Shown in pieces: positions 1-6,505 of a DNA stretch of 8,243 nucleotides (the first letter of the stretch is position 1; the number at the start of each line of letters is the position of its first letter). The stretch is from NCBI GenBank assembly GCA_900772035.1, contig CAAGQE010000194.1:1-8243 (forward strand), given 5' to 3'. The position numbers were made by a program, and so were the translations under genes. Source of the DNA: Candidatus Gastranaerophilales bacterium. GTDB taxonomy: Bacteria > Cyanobacteriota > Vampirovibrionia > Gastranaerophilales > Gastranaerophilaceae. A model generated the notes under the pieces. The model had not been told where the DNA came from and ran no database searches. It saw only the letters and a program-made list of their open reading frames with translations.

Positions 1-104
1 CGTTCCGTCGAAAATCTCCTACTTACGAGTTCGCTCGCTTTGCTCGACTCCACTCTACCGAAAATCCGCCAGAATGACAATACATTCCACGTCATTCTGA
101 GCGG
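1..104 (+). repeat. Left copy of a dispersed intergenic repeat, inverted relative to 6292-6399
   Basis: Positions 1-60 match the reverse complement of 6340-6399 at 54 of 60 positions by hand alignment. After a diverged spacer of about 20 nt, positions 82-105 match the reverse complement of 6292-6315 at about 21 of 24. The repeat may continue beyond the left edge of the window. The core contains the cg/ag-rich block around 21-50. The inner part includes the motif GTCATTCTGAGC at 91-102. No transposase or long ORF lies in it. It is best read as a dispersed intergenic repeat; whether it is mobile cannot be told from two copies. Confidence 0.8.
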
Positions 105-109
105 ATTTT
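61..109 (-). terminator. Hairpin terminator at the end of the efflux operon
   Basis: Positions 61-78 pair with 91-109, giving a stem of 18 bp with one bulged base and a 12-nt loop. It starts 9 nt past the pump stop codon when read on the minus strand. The stem ends in A/T runs on both sides (AAAA at 61-64, TTTTT at 106-110), so it could end transcription in either direction. On the minus strand the stem is followed by only about four T residues, so it could instead mainly protect the mRNA 3' end. The hairpin is built from repeat sequence, which suggests the repeat has been used as the operon terminator. Confidence 0.65.
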
Positions 110-117
110 TGGTATTT

Positions 118-3100
118 TTATTTTCGGGATTTTATTTTATTAAAAATCCGTCTGCATTTTTTCCTGATATTGACCTTTGTATCGCCAAACAAACTATACA
201 AGACAGGCAGAACAATCAATGTCAAAAACAATGATGAAATCAACCCGCCGATAATTACCGTTGCCAAAGGTTTTTGGACTTCCGCGCCCGAACCGGTTGA
301 AACAGCCATCGGCAAAAATCCTAATGCCGCAACCATTGCGGTCATCAAGACAGGTCTCAACCTTGTTGCCGTTCCGAGTCTGATAACATTTCTCATCGAA
401 TAGCCCTCTGCCTGCAATTTATTAAACGTCGAAATCAAAACCAATCCGTTCAAAATCGCGACACCAAACAATGCAATAAAGCCGATAATTGCAGGAACGC
501 TTATATACATTCCCCTGAGCCACAGAGCAGCAATCCCTCCAACTGCCGCAAACGGCACGTTAAACATTACGAGAACCGCGTCTCTTACGGATGAAAACGT
601 TCCCAAAAGCAGCAAGAAAATAATCGCAATCGAAATCGGAACAACAACCGCAAACTTCGCCATTGCACGTTCCTGATTTTCAAACTGACCGCCCCATTGA
701 ATATAATAACTCGGCGGGAGTTTTATTTTTTCATCAATCTTCGATTGTGCATCCTTTACGAAACTGCCGATATCTCTGCCTCGGACGTTACATTGAATAA
801 TAATTCTTCGTTCGCCAAATTCTCTGTTTACCGCTTCAATTCCGTTGTCAATTTTAACGGTTGCGACCTGTCCCAAAGGAACTTTTCTGCCGTCTTCGGT
901 ATCGACAAGCAGATGTTTCAAAAATTCCACGTCATTATTTCTGCAATTTTCAGAAAATTTTACTCTCAAAGTAAATCTTTTCTTTCCGTCTAAAATTTCC
1001 GAAACGCCTTCTCCCATAGTTGCCGTTGTTACAAGGGTTTTGATATCATCAATATCAATGCCGTATCTTGCAATCGCAAGTCTGTCGGGAATAATCGAGA
1101 GTTGATTTTGTCCCGAAAGTTGCTCAACTTGAATGTCTGTCGCCCCTTTAACCGTTTGCAAAACGCTTTCTATCTGTTCGGCTTTTTTCGTCAAAATTTC
1201 CAAATCTTCACCGAACAATTTTATCGCGATATCGGATTTTACCCCCGAAACAAGTTCATTTACACGCATTTCGATAGGTTGGGTAAAACTGAAATTTACC
1301 CCTGGAACTTTTTCCTGCAAAATATTATCCATTTCGATACCGATTTTTTCCTTATTCATTCCAAATCTCCATTTGGATTTAGGAATTAAATTAACGTACA
1401 TATCGGTTTCGTAAACACCCATAGGGTCAGTCGCAAGATCGGCTCTGCCGATTTTCGATACAACCTCTTTGACTTCGGGAATATTTTCTTTCAAAGTCTT
1501 TTCTATCAATGTGGTAGTCTTTACCGCCTCGGACAAAGAAATACTCGGCAAGTCCGCTACCCCGATTGAAAAACAGCCCTCGTCCAAACTCGGAATAAAT
1601 TCGGTTCCTTTAAACGATAACGAAAATACGCTTACAACAAACAAAGCAATCGCAACCAGCACAGTTTTCATTCTGTGCTTCATAACGATTTCCAAGAAGT
1701 TGTTATACGGCTTTCTAACCTTTTCAACAATCGCGCTTTTCTTATCTTTATTATCTTTTTTGAGGAAAATACTGCACAAAACAGGGGTCAAAAACATTGC
1801 CACCATCAAAGAACCCAACAGCGCAAAACATACCGTAAACACCATCGGAGAAAACATTTTGTATTCCATTCCCTCAAGTGTCAAAACAGGCATATAAACA
1901 ACCGTGATAATCAAAACGCCGAAAAATATAGGCTTCGCCATTTCTTTTACCGCATTTTCAATAATCTCCAGTCTCGAAATTCGACCCTGCTGTTCTCCCA
2001 GTCTGTGAATAATATTTTCCGTCATTACAATTGAGCCGTCGACAATCATACCAAAGTCTATTGCCCCAAGACTCATAATGTTTGCGCTGATTCCAAGCGC
2101 TTTCATTCCAATAAAAGAAAACATCAACGACATCGGAATTGTAAATGCTACAATCAAAGCCGCTCTAAAGTTTCCAAGCATCAATAAAAGTACCAGAACG
2201 ACAAGCATTCCGCCTTCTATAAGGTTCGTTTTTACCGTCTTAATGGTTTGTTCGACAAGATTTGTTTGGTCGTAAAAAGGTTTAATCTTAACACCTTCAG
2301 GCAAAGTCTTTTTGATTTCTTCCATTTTCGACTTAACCTGCTTAATAACGTTACGGCTGTTTTCGCCTTTAAGCATCATTACGATACCCGTTACGACTTC
2401 GCCCTTACCGTCTTTTGTCGCCGCGCCCTGTCTGAACATTTCTCCGTATTGGACTTTTGCAATATTTTTCACATAAACGGGAATGTCATTCTTGTATGAA
2501 ACAACAATGTTTTCAATATCTTGCAGAGAATTAATCAAACCTTGTCCCGAAACAATATATTGTTCCGACGAATGTTCGATAATACCGCCGCTAAAGTTCG
2601 CGTTATTGTTTTTCAAGGCATCAAACACCTGTTTCAAACTCAAATCATACGCGAGAAGTTTTTCGGGATAGAGAATTACCTGATATTCTCTGGTTTTTCC
2701 GCCCCAAGTATTTACTTCGTTTACCCCCGGAACGGTTCTGAGTTGGTATTTGATATCCCAATCGTGCAGAGTTTTGAGTTCATCGGGCGTATAACCTTTT
2801 CCCTCAATCGCATACTGGTAAATTTCCCCCATGCCCGTAGTAATCGGACCCATTTCGGGAGAAACACCCTCAGGCAATTTGCCCATTGCGGATTGAAGTC
2901 TTTCATTAACCAATTGTCTCGCAAAGTAAATATCGACATCATCTTTGAAAACTACCGTCACCAAAGACAAACCGACTTTTGAAATCGAACGGATTTGAAC
3001 AACATTCGGAATACCGTTCATCATTGATTCTATCGGCATTGTAACAAGTTGCTCAGATTCCGTCGGAGACATTCCGAGAGTATCGGTCAAAATTTGCACC

Positions 3101-3234
3101 TGATTGTTCGTTAAATCAGGAAACGCGTCTATCGGCAAACTTCTGAACGCCATTATCCCGCATACAAAAATAACCGCGAACAAGAGGCATACCGAAACTC
3201 TGTTTTTTATTAATTTCGCTAATATATGTTCCAT
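118..3234 (-). CDS. czcA: Heavy-metal efflux RND pump, CzcA-like inner-membrane subunit
   Basis: This is a proton-driven inner-membrane exporter of the HME-RND family, which moves metal ions from periplasm or cytoplasm into an outer-membrane channel. The 1038 aa are full length for the family. A first membrane helix (about 13-31) is followed by a large periplasmic domain. Helices cluster at about 340-490, then one at 522-540; a second periplasmic domain follows, with the last five helices at about 861-1015. Helix IV carries D393, F394, G395, D399 and E406, the same spacing as D402/D408/E415 of CzcA that are needed for proton-coupled transport. E660, in the motif NELVSGVKSD, lies where CusA has its copper-binding Met672, and V607 lies where CusA has Met573. 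This favours divalent cations (Zn, Co, Cd, Ni) over Cu(I)/Ag(I), though the exact metal is inferred. The start is supported by AGAGG (3240-3244), which overlaps the adaptor's stop codon and implies translational coupling. It is the last gene of the operon. Confidence 0.95.
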   Translation of the reverse strand: MEHILAKLIKNRVSVCLLFAVIFVCGIMAFRSLPIDAFPDLTNNQVQILTDTLGMSPTESEQLVTMPIESMMNGIPNVVQIRSISKVGLSLVTVVFKDDVDIYFARQLVNERLQSAMGKLPEGVSPEMGPITTGMGEIYQYAIEGKGYTPDELKTLHDWDIKYQLRTVPGVNEVNTWGGKTREYQVILYPEKLLAYDLSLKQVFDALKNNNANFSGGIIEHSSEQYIVSGQGLINSLQDIENIVVSYKNDIPVYVKNIAKVQYGEMFRQGAATKDGKGEVVTGIVMMLKGENSRNVIKQVKSKMEEIKKTLPEGVKIKPFYDQTNLVEQTIKTVKTNLIEGGMLVVLVLLLMLGNFRAALIVAFTIPMSLMFSFIGMKALGISANIMSLGAIDFGMIVDGSIVMTENIIHRLGEQQGRISRLEIIENAVKEMAKPIFFGVLIITVVYMPVLTLEGMEYKMFSPMVFTVCFALLGSLMVAMFLTPVLCSIFLKKDNKDKKSAIVEKVRKPYNNFLEIVMKHRMKTVLVAIALFVVSVFSLSFKGTEFIPSLDEGCFSIGVADLPSISLSEAVKTTTLIEKTLKENIPEVKEVVSKIGRADLATDPMGVYETDMYVNLIPKSKWRFGMNKEKIGIEMDNILQEKVPGVNFSFTQPIEMRVNELVSGVKSDIAIKLFGEDLEILTKKAEQIESVLQTVKGATDIQVEQLSGQNQLSIIPDRLAIARYGIDIDDIKTLVTTATMGEGVSEILDGKKRFTLRVKFSENCRNNDVEFLKHLLVDTEDGRKVPLGQVATVKIDNGIEAVNREFGERRIIIQCNVRGRDIGSFVKDAQSKIDEKIKLPPSYYIQWGGQFENQERAMAKFAVVVPISIAIIFLLLLGTFSSVRDAVLVMFNVPFAAVGGIAALWLRGMYISVPAIIGFIALFGVAILNGLVLISTFNKLQAEGYSMRNVIRLGTATRLRPVLMTAMVAALGFLPMAVSTGSGAEVQKPLATVIIGGLISSLFLTLIVLPVLYSLFGDTKVNIRKKCRRIFNKIKSRK

Positions 3235-3239
3235 TATTA

Positions 3240-3244
3240 CCTCT
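3240..3244 (-). promoter_or_regulatory. Ribosome binding site of the pump gene overlapping the adaptor stop codon
   Basis: On the minus strand AGAGG precedes the pump ATG by 7 nt, and its first two bases are the last two of the adaptor's TAG stop (3243-3245). Ribosomes finishing the adaptor would end directly on the next start site. This fixes the pump start at 3234 and supports coupled synthesis of the two subunits. Confidence 0.75.
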
Positions 3245-4451
3245 AATCTTCCTCAGCAAATTCTGATTTAAGCATTTCGGATTTGAGCGTAAAACTGCCG
3301 TTTCCGACGACCTTATCACCAAAATTTAAGCCCTCGTCAATAAAGTAGCCCTCATTGTCTCTTTCACCCAAAACAACGTCTTGCTTTTTGTATTTTCCGT
3401 TACCTAAATCCAAAAATACAAAGGTTTCCTTACCGTATTTTTGTACGGCAGAAATAGGAACATACGTTTTATTTTCCTTATGGTTATTGATTATTGTAAT
3501 GTTGCCAAACATCCCCGGACGTAAAAGTTTCAAGGAATTGTCCATAAACGCTCTCGCAACAAATGTCTGAGTTGCATCGTTGCTTTGAGGTTGAATATAG
3601 TCAATCGTTCCGTAAAACTTCTTGCCGTTCAAACTGTCGGGGGTAAATTCGACTTTTTGTCCTTTTTCGACCTGCGCAATATCAGTCGAATAAAGGGTTA
3701 TATCAAGCCAAAGTTTTGACATATCGGTAATTTCAAACAAAACTTGTTCGGGAGTAACGACCTCGCCGAGTTTAATGCTCTTTTTGGTAACAATACCCGA
3801 TTTCATTGCGCAAATCGGTGTCTTTGTCGCTAAATTTTCGGTATCGAAATTCGGTCTTACTCCGTAAGTACCCATAATCGCGTTAACTTCTTGTTTGATG
3901 TGGGTTTCACGCTCAATTCCCATCAAAACTTCGTCTTTGGCTACCAAATAATCGCTTTTCGCCTGAATTAAATCTTTTTGAGGAGTAATTCCCTCTTTAT
4001 AAAGTTTTTGTTCCCTTTCGTAGTTCGCTTTTGCAAGATTTAATTTTGTTCTTGCCTGTCTTAAAGAAATACGGTTTTCGTGAATTGATTTCGTTGCTTC
4101 GGCATTAATTCTTGTAATTTCGGGGTTTTGAATATATGCCAAAACCTGCCCCGCATGGACATATTCGCCCAATTTTACGGGTGCGGAAGTAATTCTGCCC
4201 ATAATCATCGAACTTACGGAATAGAACTTATCTTCATCCGTTTTCATTTCACCCGTCGTTCTTATTGTCGTCGTGACGGGTTTTTCTTCAACGGTAACTG
4301 TTTCGATTTTATTTTCCTTGATTACGTCCTCGGAAAGTTCAATAAAATCACTCTGTTCGGGAACTTCCTCATCACCTTTTTGGCAAGCCGTAAACATCGG
4401 AACAACCGCCATCATCAATAATATAATTAATATTTTCTTATAATTCTTCAT
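3243..4451 (-). CDS. czcB: Periplasmic adaptor (membrane fusion) lipoprotein of the metal efflux pump, CzcB-like
   Basis: This adaptor joins the RND pump to the outer-membrane channel. The 402 aa begin with a lipoprotein-type signal: a basic start, a hydrophobic stretch, then FTAC with Cys23 as the probable lipidated residue (the lipobox is acceptable but not ideal). A beta-barrel/lipoyl segment follows at about 60-115, with the half motif around residues 84-110 (GRITSAPVKLGEYVHAGQ). An alpha-helical hairpin covers about 115-195. The second lipoyl half is at 212-240 (CAMKSGIVTKKSIKLGE), then barrel and membrane-proximal domains reach to the C-terminus, including RPGMFGNI at 311-318. No His-rich N-terminal metal-binding tail like that of classic CzcB is seen. 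The start codon lies inside the channel gene's last codons, a 14-nt overlap, with a weak GGGGG ribosome site at 4458-4462. Identity as an adaptor is firm; the Czc label comes from the neighbours. Confidence 0.93.
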   Translation of the reverse strand: MKNYKKILIILLMMAVVPMFTACQKGDEEVPEQSDFIELSEDVIKENKIETVTVEEKPVTTTIRTTGEMKTDEDKFYSVSSMIMGRITSAPVKLGEYVHAGQVLAYIQNPEITRINAEATKSIHENRISLRQARTKLNLAKANYEREQKLYKEGITPQKDLIQAKSDYLVAKDEVLMGIERETHIKQEVNAIMGTYGVRPNFDTENLATKTPICAMKSGIVTKKSIKLGEVVTPEQVLFEITDMSKLWLDITLYSTDIAQVEKGQKVEFTPDSLNGKKFYGTIDYIQPQSNDATQTFVARAFMDNSLKLLRPGMFGNITIINNHKENKTYVPISAVQKYGKETFVFLDLGNGKYKKQDVVLGERDNEGYFIDEGLNFGDKVVGNGSFTLKSEMLKSEFAEED

Positions 4452-5688
4452 TATTTGCCCCCAATGCTCTTTCCAAGTCGCTCAATGATGTTTGATAATT
4501 AGATATCGCGTCAATATAACCGTTTTGAGCCTTTGTATATGCCTCTTGAGATGTCAGTAACATCAAAATATTGCTCTTTCCTTCCTTGAAACTCATCTCG
4601 GATTTTGAAAGAACTTCCTTCGATTTGGGTAAAAGTTCGTTTTCGTATATTCTTAATACTTCCGCCGTTTTTACGACTGATGCGTAAGCATTTTTTACCT
4701 CTAAAACGACCTTATTTTCCTCTGATTGCAAGTCTTTTTCTATTTTAACCCTTTCGGCTTTTGCTTGTTTTAAAGCAGCCTGTCCGTGGTTAAAAACAGG
4801 CAAATCCATTGCTACGGTTGAATATACGCAAAAATGAGTAACCTCACCGTTATCTGTATTTTCAATCATAATATTAGGACCGACTGCGACGGTTAAATCA
4901 GGCACAGCCGTTGCTCTTGCAAGTTTTTCCAAATTTTTGTTTTGTTCAAGAAGTTTCGCCATTCTCTTTAATTCGGGACGATTATCTTTTGCTTCTTGAA
5001 TTAAAACCTCTTCAACCGTTTTATCATCAGCCTTTGATTTTCCGTAATCACTATTGATTTCGGGCTTTTGAAGTTCAATATCATCAGATAAAAATTCACC
5101 CAAATAAAAACTTAAATTATTAATGGCTTTTGATTTTTCCAATTTTGCGGTTTCAATTTCGCTTTTTGTGTTAATCTCTGCGATTTGTGCCTGCAAAACG
5201 TCTAATTTCGCAATATCACCCGCGATTTCTCGCTTTTGGGCAATATCAGTCATAGAGTTTGTTATCTTCAAAATTTCATTAGCCGTTTTTAATTTTTCTT
5301 GAGCGGAATACAGTTGGATATATGCCGTTCTTATTTGCGCGCGCAAATCAATAATCGACGTCGCAATTTCCTGCAAAGTCACCTCTTTTTGATTTTTTGC
5401 AATATTTACTCTTTTTTTGATTTTTCCGCCGAGTTCTATCGTTTGCTCAATACCGCCTTTGTAAGATTTATCGGCAATTGATGCATCTAACACAAGTCTC
5501 GGATTTGTTCTTAAACCCGCAGTTTTAATCTGCGCTTCACTTATTCCTATTTTTGCTCTTTCCGCTTGTATCGACGGATTGTTGGATATTCCCGCGGTAA
5601 TCGCTTCTTCAAGCGTTAATTGCTTACAGAATACCTTTCCTCCGCTGAAAAAAAGCAGCAAAAGCAATAAAATTATCATTTTTCTCAT
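4438..5688 (-). CDS. czcC: TolC-family outer-membrane channel of the metal efflux pump, CzcC-like
   Basis: This is the outer-membrane exit duct of the tripartite exporter, probably a trimer. The chosen product is 416 aa with a Sec signal peptide (residues 1 to about 21, a long Leu run), followed by QLTLEEAI, typical of a mature TolC-family N-terminus. Two tandem outer-membrane efflux repeats cover about 27-205 and 233-414. Family motifs visible are IELGGKIKKR (about 84-93), close to the CzcC-type pattern, LPVFNHGQ (296-303), and the C-terminal Leu/Ala-rich helix. An in-frame ATG at 5733 would add 15 residues ahead of the signal peptide, but it has no ribosome site. The ATG at 5688 is preceded by GGTGA at a suitable distance and gives a normal signal peptide, so it is preferred. 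The gene overlaps the adaptor by 14 nt and follows the small Cys-rich gene after 60 nt. Confidence 0.92.
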   Translation of the reverse strand: MRKMIILLLLLLFFSGGKVFCKQLTLEEAITAGISNNPSIQAERAKIGISEAQIKTAGLRTNPRLVLDASIADKSYKGGIEQTIELGGKIKKRVNIAKNQKEVTLQEIATSIIDLRAQIRTAYIQLYSAQEKLKTANEILKITNSMTDIAQKREIAGDIAKLDVLQAQIAEINTKSEIETAKLEKSKAINNLSFYLGEFLSDDIELQKPEINSDYGKSKADDKTVEEVLIQEAKDNRPELKRMAKLLEQNKNLEKLARATAVPDLTVAVGPNIMIENTDNGEVTHFCVYSTVAMDLPVFNHGQAALKQAKAERVKIEKDLQSEENKVVLEVKNAYASVVKTAEVLRIYENELLPKSKEVLSKSEMSFKEGKSNILMLLTSQEAYTKAQNGYIDAISNYQTSLSDLERALGANNEEL

Positions 5689-5728
5689 ATTTTCACCATT
5701 TTTAAACAATATTTTACTACACAAATAC

Positions 5729-5757
5729 ACCATTTAAGGTGTAACTTTTTAAATGGT
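5729..5757 (-). promoter_or_regulatory. Intercistronic inverted repeat between the small protein and channel genes
   Basis: Positions 5729-5737 (ACCATTTAA) and 5749-5757 (TTAAATGGT) form a perfect 9-bp inverted repeat with an 11-nt loop. The stem covers the stop codon of the small exported protein (5749-5751). No T run follows on the minus strand, so it does not look like a classic terminator. It could be an mRNA processing or stability element that sets different levels for the leader protein and the pump subunits, or a protein-binding palindrome. Function is inferred only. Confidence 0.4.
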
Positions 5758-6171
5758 TAATCTTACTGTTTTTAAATTATCTATATGCCTGTTAACGGCA
5801 GGCGCACGGGCTTTTTTGTCAACAAACGAAATCTTGTTAAAATCTATATATTCGGATTTATAAAAAATCGTCGAAACAACCGCCGTTGAAAGTTCCGAAT
5901 TATATAAAGGAACATCATTGTCGGGCAGAAGTTCGTTGCAGCCCGAAGAAAGGCTCTGATCCGAACAATCATCAGAAGTTAGAGAAACCTGTTTATTATC
6001 AATAATTGTAACTTGATGTCTCTCAATGCAGCAACTGTCAATTCCGAAAAAATTCAAACCTATATGGTCTTTTGCAATGCAAACAGATGCACTCGCAAAT
6101 GTCGCAAAATTGGCAATACAGTACATTGCAAGCATTAAAACTATTAAAGGTTTTGAGAATTTTTTCTTCAT
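5749..6171 (-). CDS. Small exported Cys-rich protein leading the metal efflux operon; function unknown
   Basis: This 140-aa protein begins with a basic stretch (MKKKFSK) and a hydrophobic segment ending in ASA-S, so signal peptidase probably cuts after residue 28. The mature part, about 112 aa, has Cys31, Cys47, Cys48, Cys69 and Cys78 plus His36 and His52. The layout is a single Cys, then DHIGL (35-39), a CC pair, then two spaced Cys and an acidic stretch DNDVPL. I recall similar small exported Cys/His proteins encoded beside metal RND operons in other diderm bacteria, but I cannot confirm the family here. A periplasmic metal-binding, chaperone or sensing role is plausible from the Cys/His content and operon position. 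The reading frame extends upstream to a TTG at 6252, but that would place 27 extra residues before the signal peptide and across the likely promoter, so the ATG at 6171 is chosen. No Shine-Dalgarno site precedes it. Confidence 0.75.
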   Translation of the reverse strand: MKKKFSKPLIVLMLAMYCIANFATFASASVCIAKDHIGLNFFGIDSCCIERHQVTIIDNKQVSLTSDDCSDQSLSSGCNELLPDNDVPLYNSELSTAVVSTIFYKSEYIDFNKISFVDKKARAPAVNRHIDNLKTVRLTI

Positions 6172-6181
6172 AATCACGTTG

Positions 6182-6210
6182 ATTATACTATTTTTGAAAC
6201 TTATTTTCCA
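6182..6210 (-). promoter_or_regulatory. Likely sigma-70-type promoter of the efflux operon
   Basis: On the minus strand a perfect TATAAT lies at 6182-6187. A -35-like TGGAAA lies at 6205-6210 (4 of 6 consensus bases) with an ideal 17-bp spacer. Only 10 nt separate the -10 box from the small protein's ATG at 6171. Transcription would therefore start within a few bases of the ATG and give a leaderless or nearly leaderless mRNA, which fits the absence of a ribosome site there. The -10 match is strong; use in vivo is inferred. Confidence 0.6.
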
Positions 6211-6211
6211 G

Positions 6212-6228
6212 TTAAAAATATTTTTTAA
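6212..6228. promoter_or_regulatory. AT-rich palindrome just upstream of the -35 box
   Basis: TTAAAAA (6212-6218) and TTTTTAA (6222-6228) form a perfect 7-bp inverted repeat around a 3-nt centre, ending 2 bp from the -35-like hexamer. It could be a regulator site or an UP-like element that helps RNA polymerase. In AT-rich DNA such a palindrome can also arise by chance, so confidence is low. Confidence 0.25.
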
Positions 6229-6279
6229 ATAAAATTGTTGGGCAAAACACAATCTACATAACTGTTTTGAGAAAAACAG

Positions 6280-6313
6280 ATTCTTCGCCTTTCGGCTCAG
6301 AATGACGAAGAAT
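6280..6313. repeat. Inverted repeat at the inner edge of the right repeat copy
   Basis: ATTCTTCG at 6280-6287 and CGAAGAAT at 6306-6313 are perfect 8-bp complements around an 18-nt loop, which itself contains a small GCC/GGC pairing (6287-6289 with 6294-6296). The loop carries GGCTCAGAATGAC, the reverse complement of the GTCATTCTGAGC motif found in the left copy. The sequence resembles a widespread style of bacterial intergenic repeat ending in AGAATGAC. No T run follows, so a terminator role is not evident. Confidence 0.5.
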
Positions 6314-6399
6314 GTTTAACGACATGTTAAACGGAATTTCGATGGAGCGGAGTCGAGCAAAGCGAGCAAACTCGTAAGTAGGAGTTTTTCGACGGAACT
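6292..6399 (-). repeat. Right copy of the dispersed repeat, inverted relative to 1-104
   Basis: The reverse complement of 6340-6399 matches 1-60 at 54 of 60 positions, and 6292-6315 matches the inner block 82-105 at about 21 of 24. The spacer between these blocks differs from the left copy: instead of the left hairpin it carries a perfect GTTTAAC / GTTAAAC inverted repeat (6314-6320 and 6326-6332). The two copies point in opposite directions and enclose the whole efflux operon, about 6.2 kb. The copy here lies between the protease gene and the operon promoter. Confidence 0.8.
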
Positions 6400-6505
6400 A
6401 CTAATACGAAATCTGAAAGTGGAGTCAAGAAAATCGACTGCCCAAAAATCCAAGACAACGCAGCGGAATAACTTTTATCTTACATTTTTCGTATTTTAAA
6501 AACGG
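6400..6505. other. Intergenic stretch downstream of the protease gene, no clear feature
   Basis: Together with 6172-6399 this completes the 334-nt gap between the protease and the operon. I see no ORF of interest and no strong GC-rich hairpin with a T run that would serve as the protease terminator. A 9-bp inverted pair (6403-6411 with 6487-6495) is separated by 75 nt and may be chance. Confidence 0.5.

Noticed and set aside
1469..1897. Plus-strand ORF of 142 codons, and other plus-strand ORFs inside the efflux and protease genes
   Set aside because: They lie wholly inside well-supported minus-strand genes, show no recognisable domain and have the look of antisense shadows.
118..3234. Copper/silver (CusA) assignment of the pump
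   Set aside because: Helix IV has the CzcA-type D-x5-D-x6-E pattern, and two of the CusA copper-binding Met positions are Glu and Val.
5705..5715. Internal promoter for the channel gene (TAAAAT box)
   Set aside because: No -35 match at suitable spacing; such boxes are expected by chance in AT-rich DNA.
5689..5733. Longer start for the outer-membrane channel at the ATG of 5731-5733
   Set aside because: It would put 15 residues before a normal signal peptide and has no ribosome site, whereas the ATG at 5686-5688 follows GGTGA.
6172..6252. Upstream extension of the small exported protein to a TTG at 6250-6252
   Set aside because: It would run through the -10 and -35 boxes and place 27 residues ahead of the signal peptide.
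6324..6377. Plus-strand 17-codon ORF inside the right repeat copy
   Set aside because: It is very short, made of repeat sequence and has no ribosome site or recognisable product.
1..6399. Composite transposon carrying metal resistance
   Set aside because: The ends are inverted repeats, but there is no transposase, integrase or resolvase and no target-site duplication is visible, so only a repeat-flanked segment can be claimed.
1..6399. CRISPR array
   Set aside because: Only two clear repeat copies exist, about 6.2 kb apart and in opposite orientation; there are no regularly spaced short repeats.
6403..6495. Inverted pair AATACGAAA / TTTCGTATT downstream of the protease gene as a terminator
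   Set aside because: The arms are 9 bp and AT-rich with 75 nt between them; this is not a convincing terminator and may be chance.
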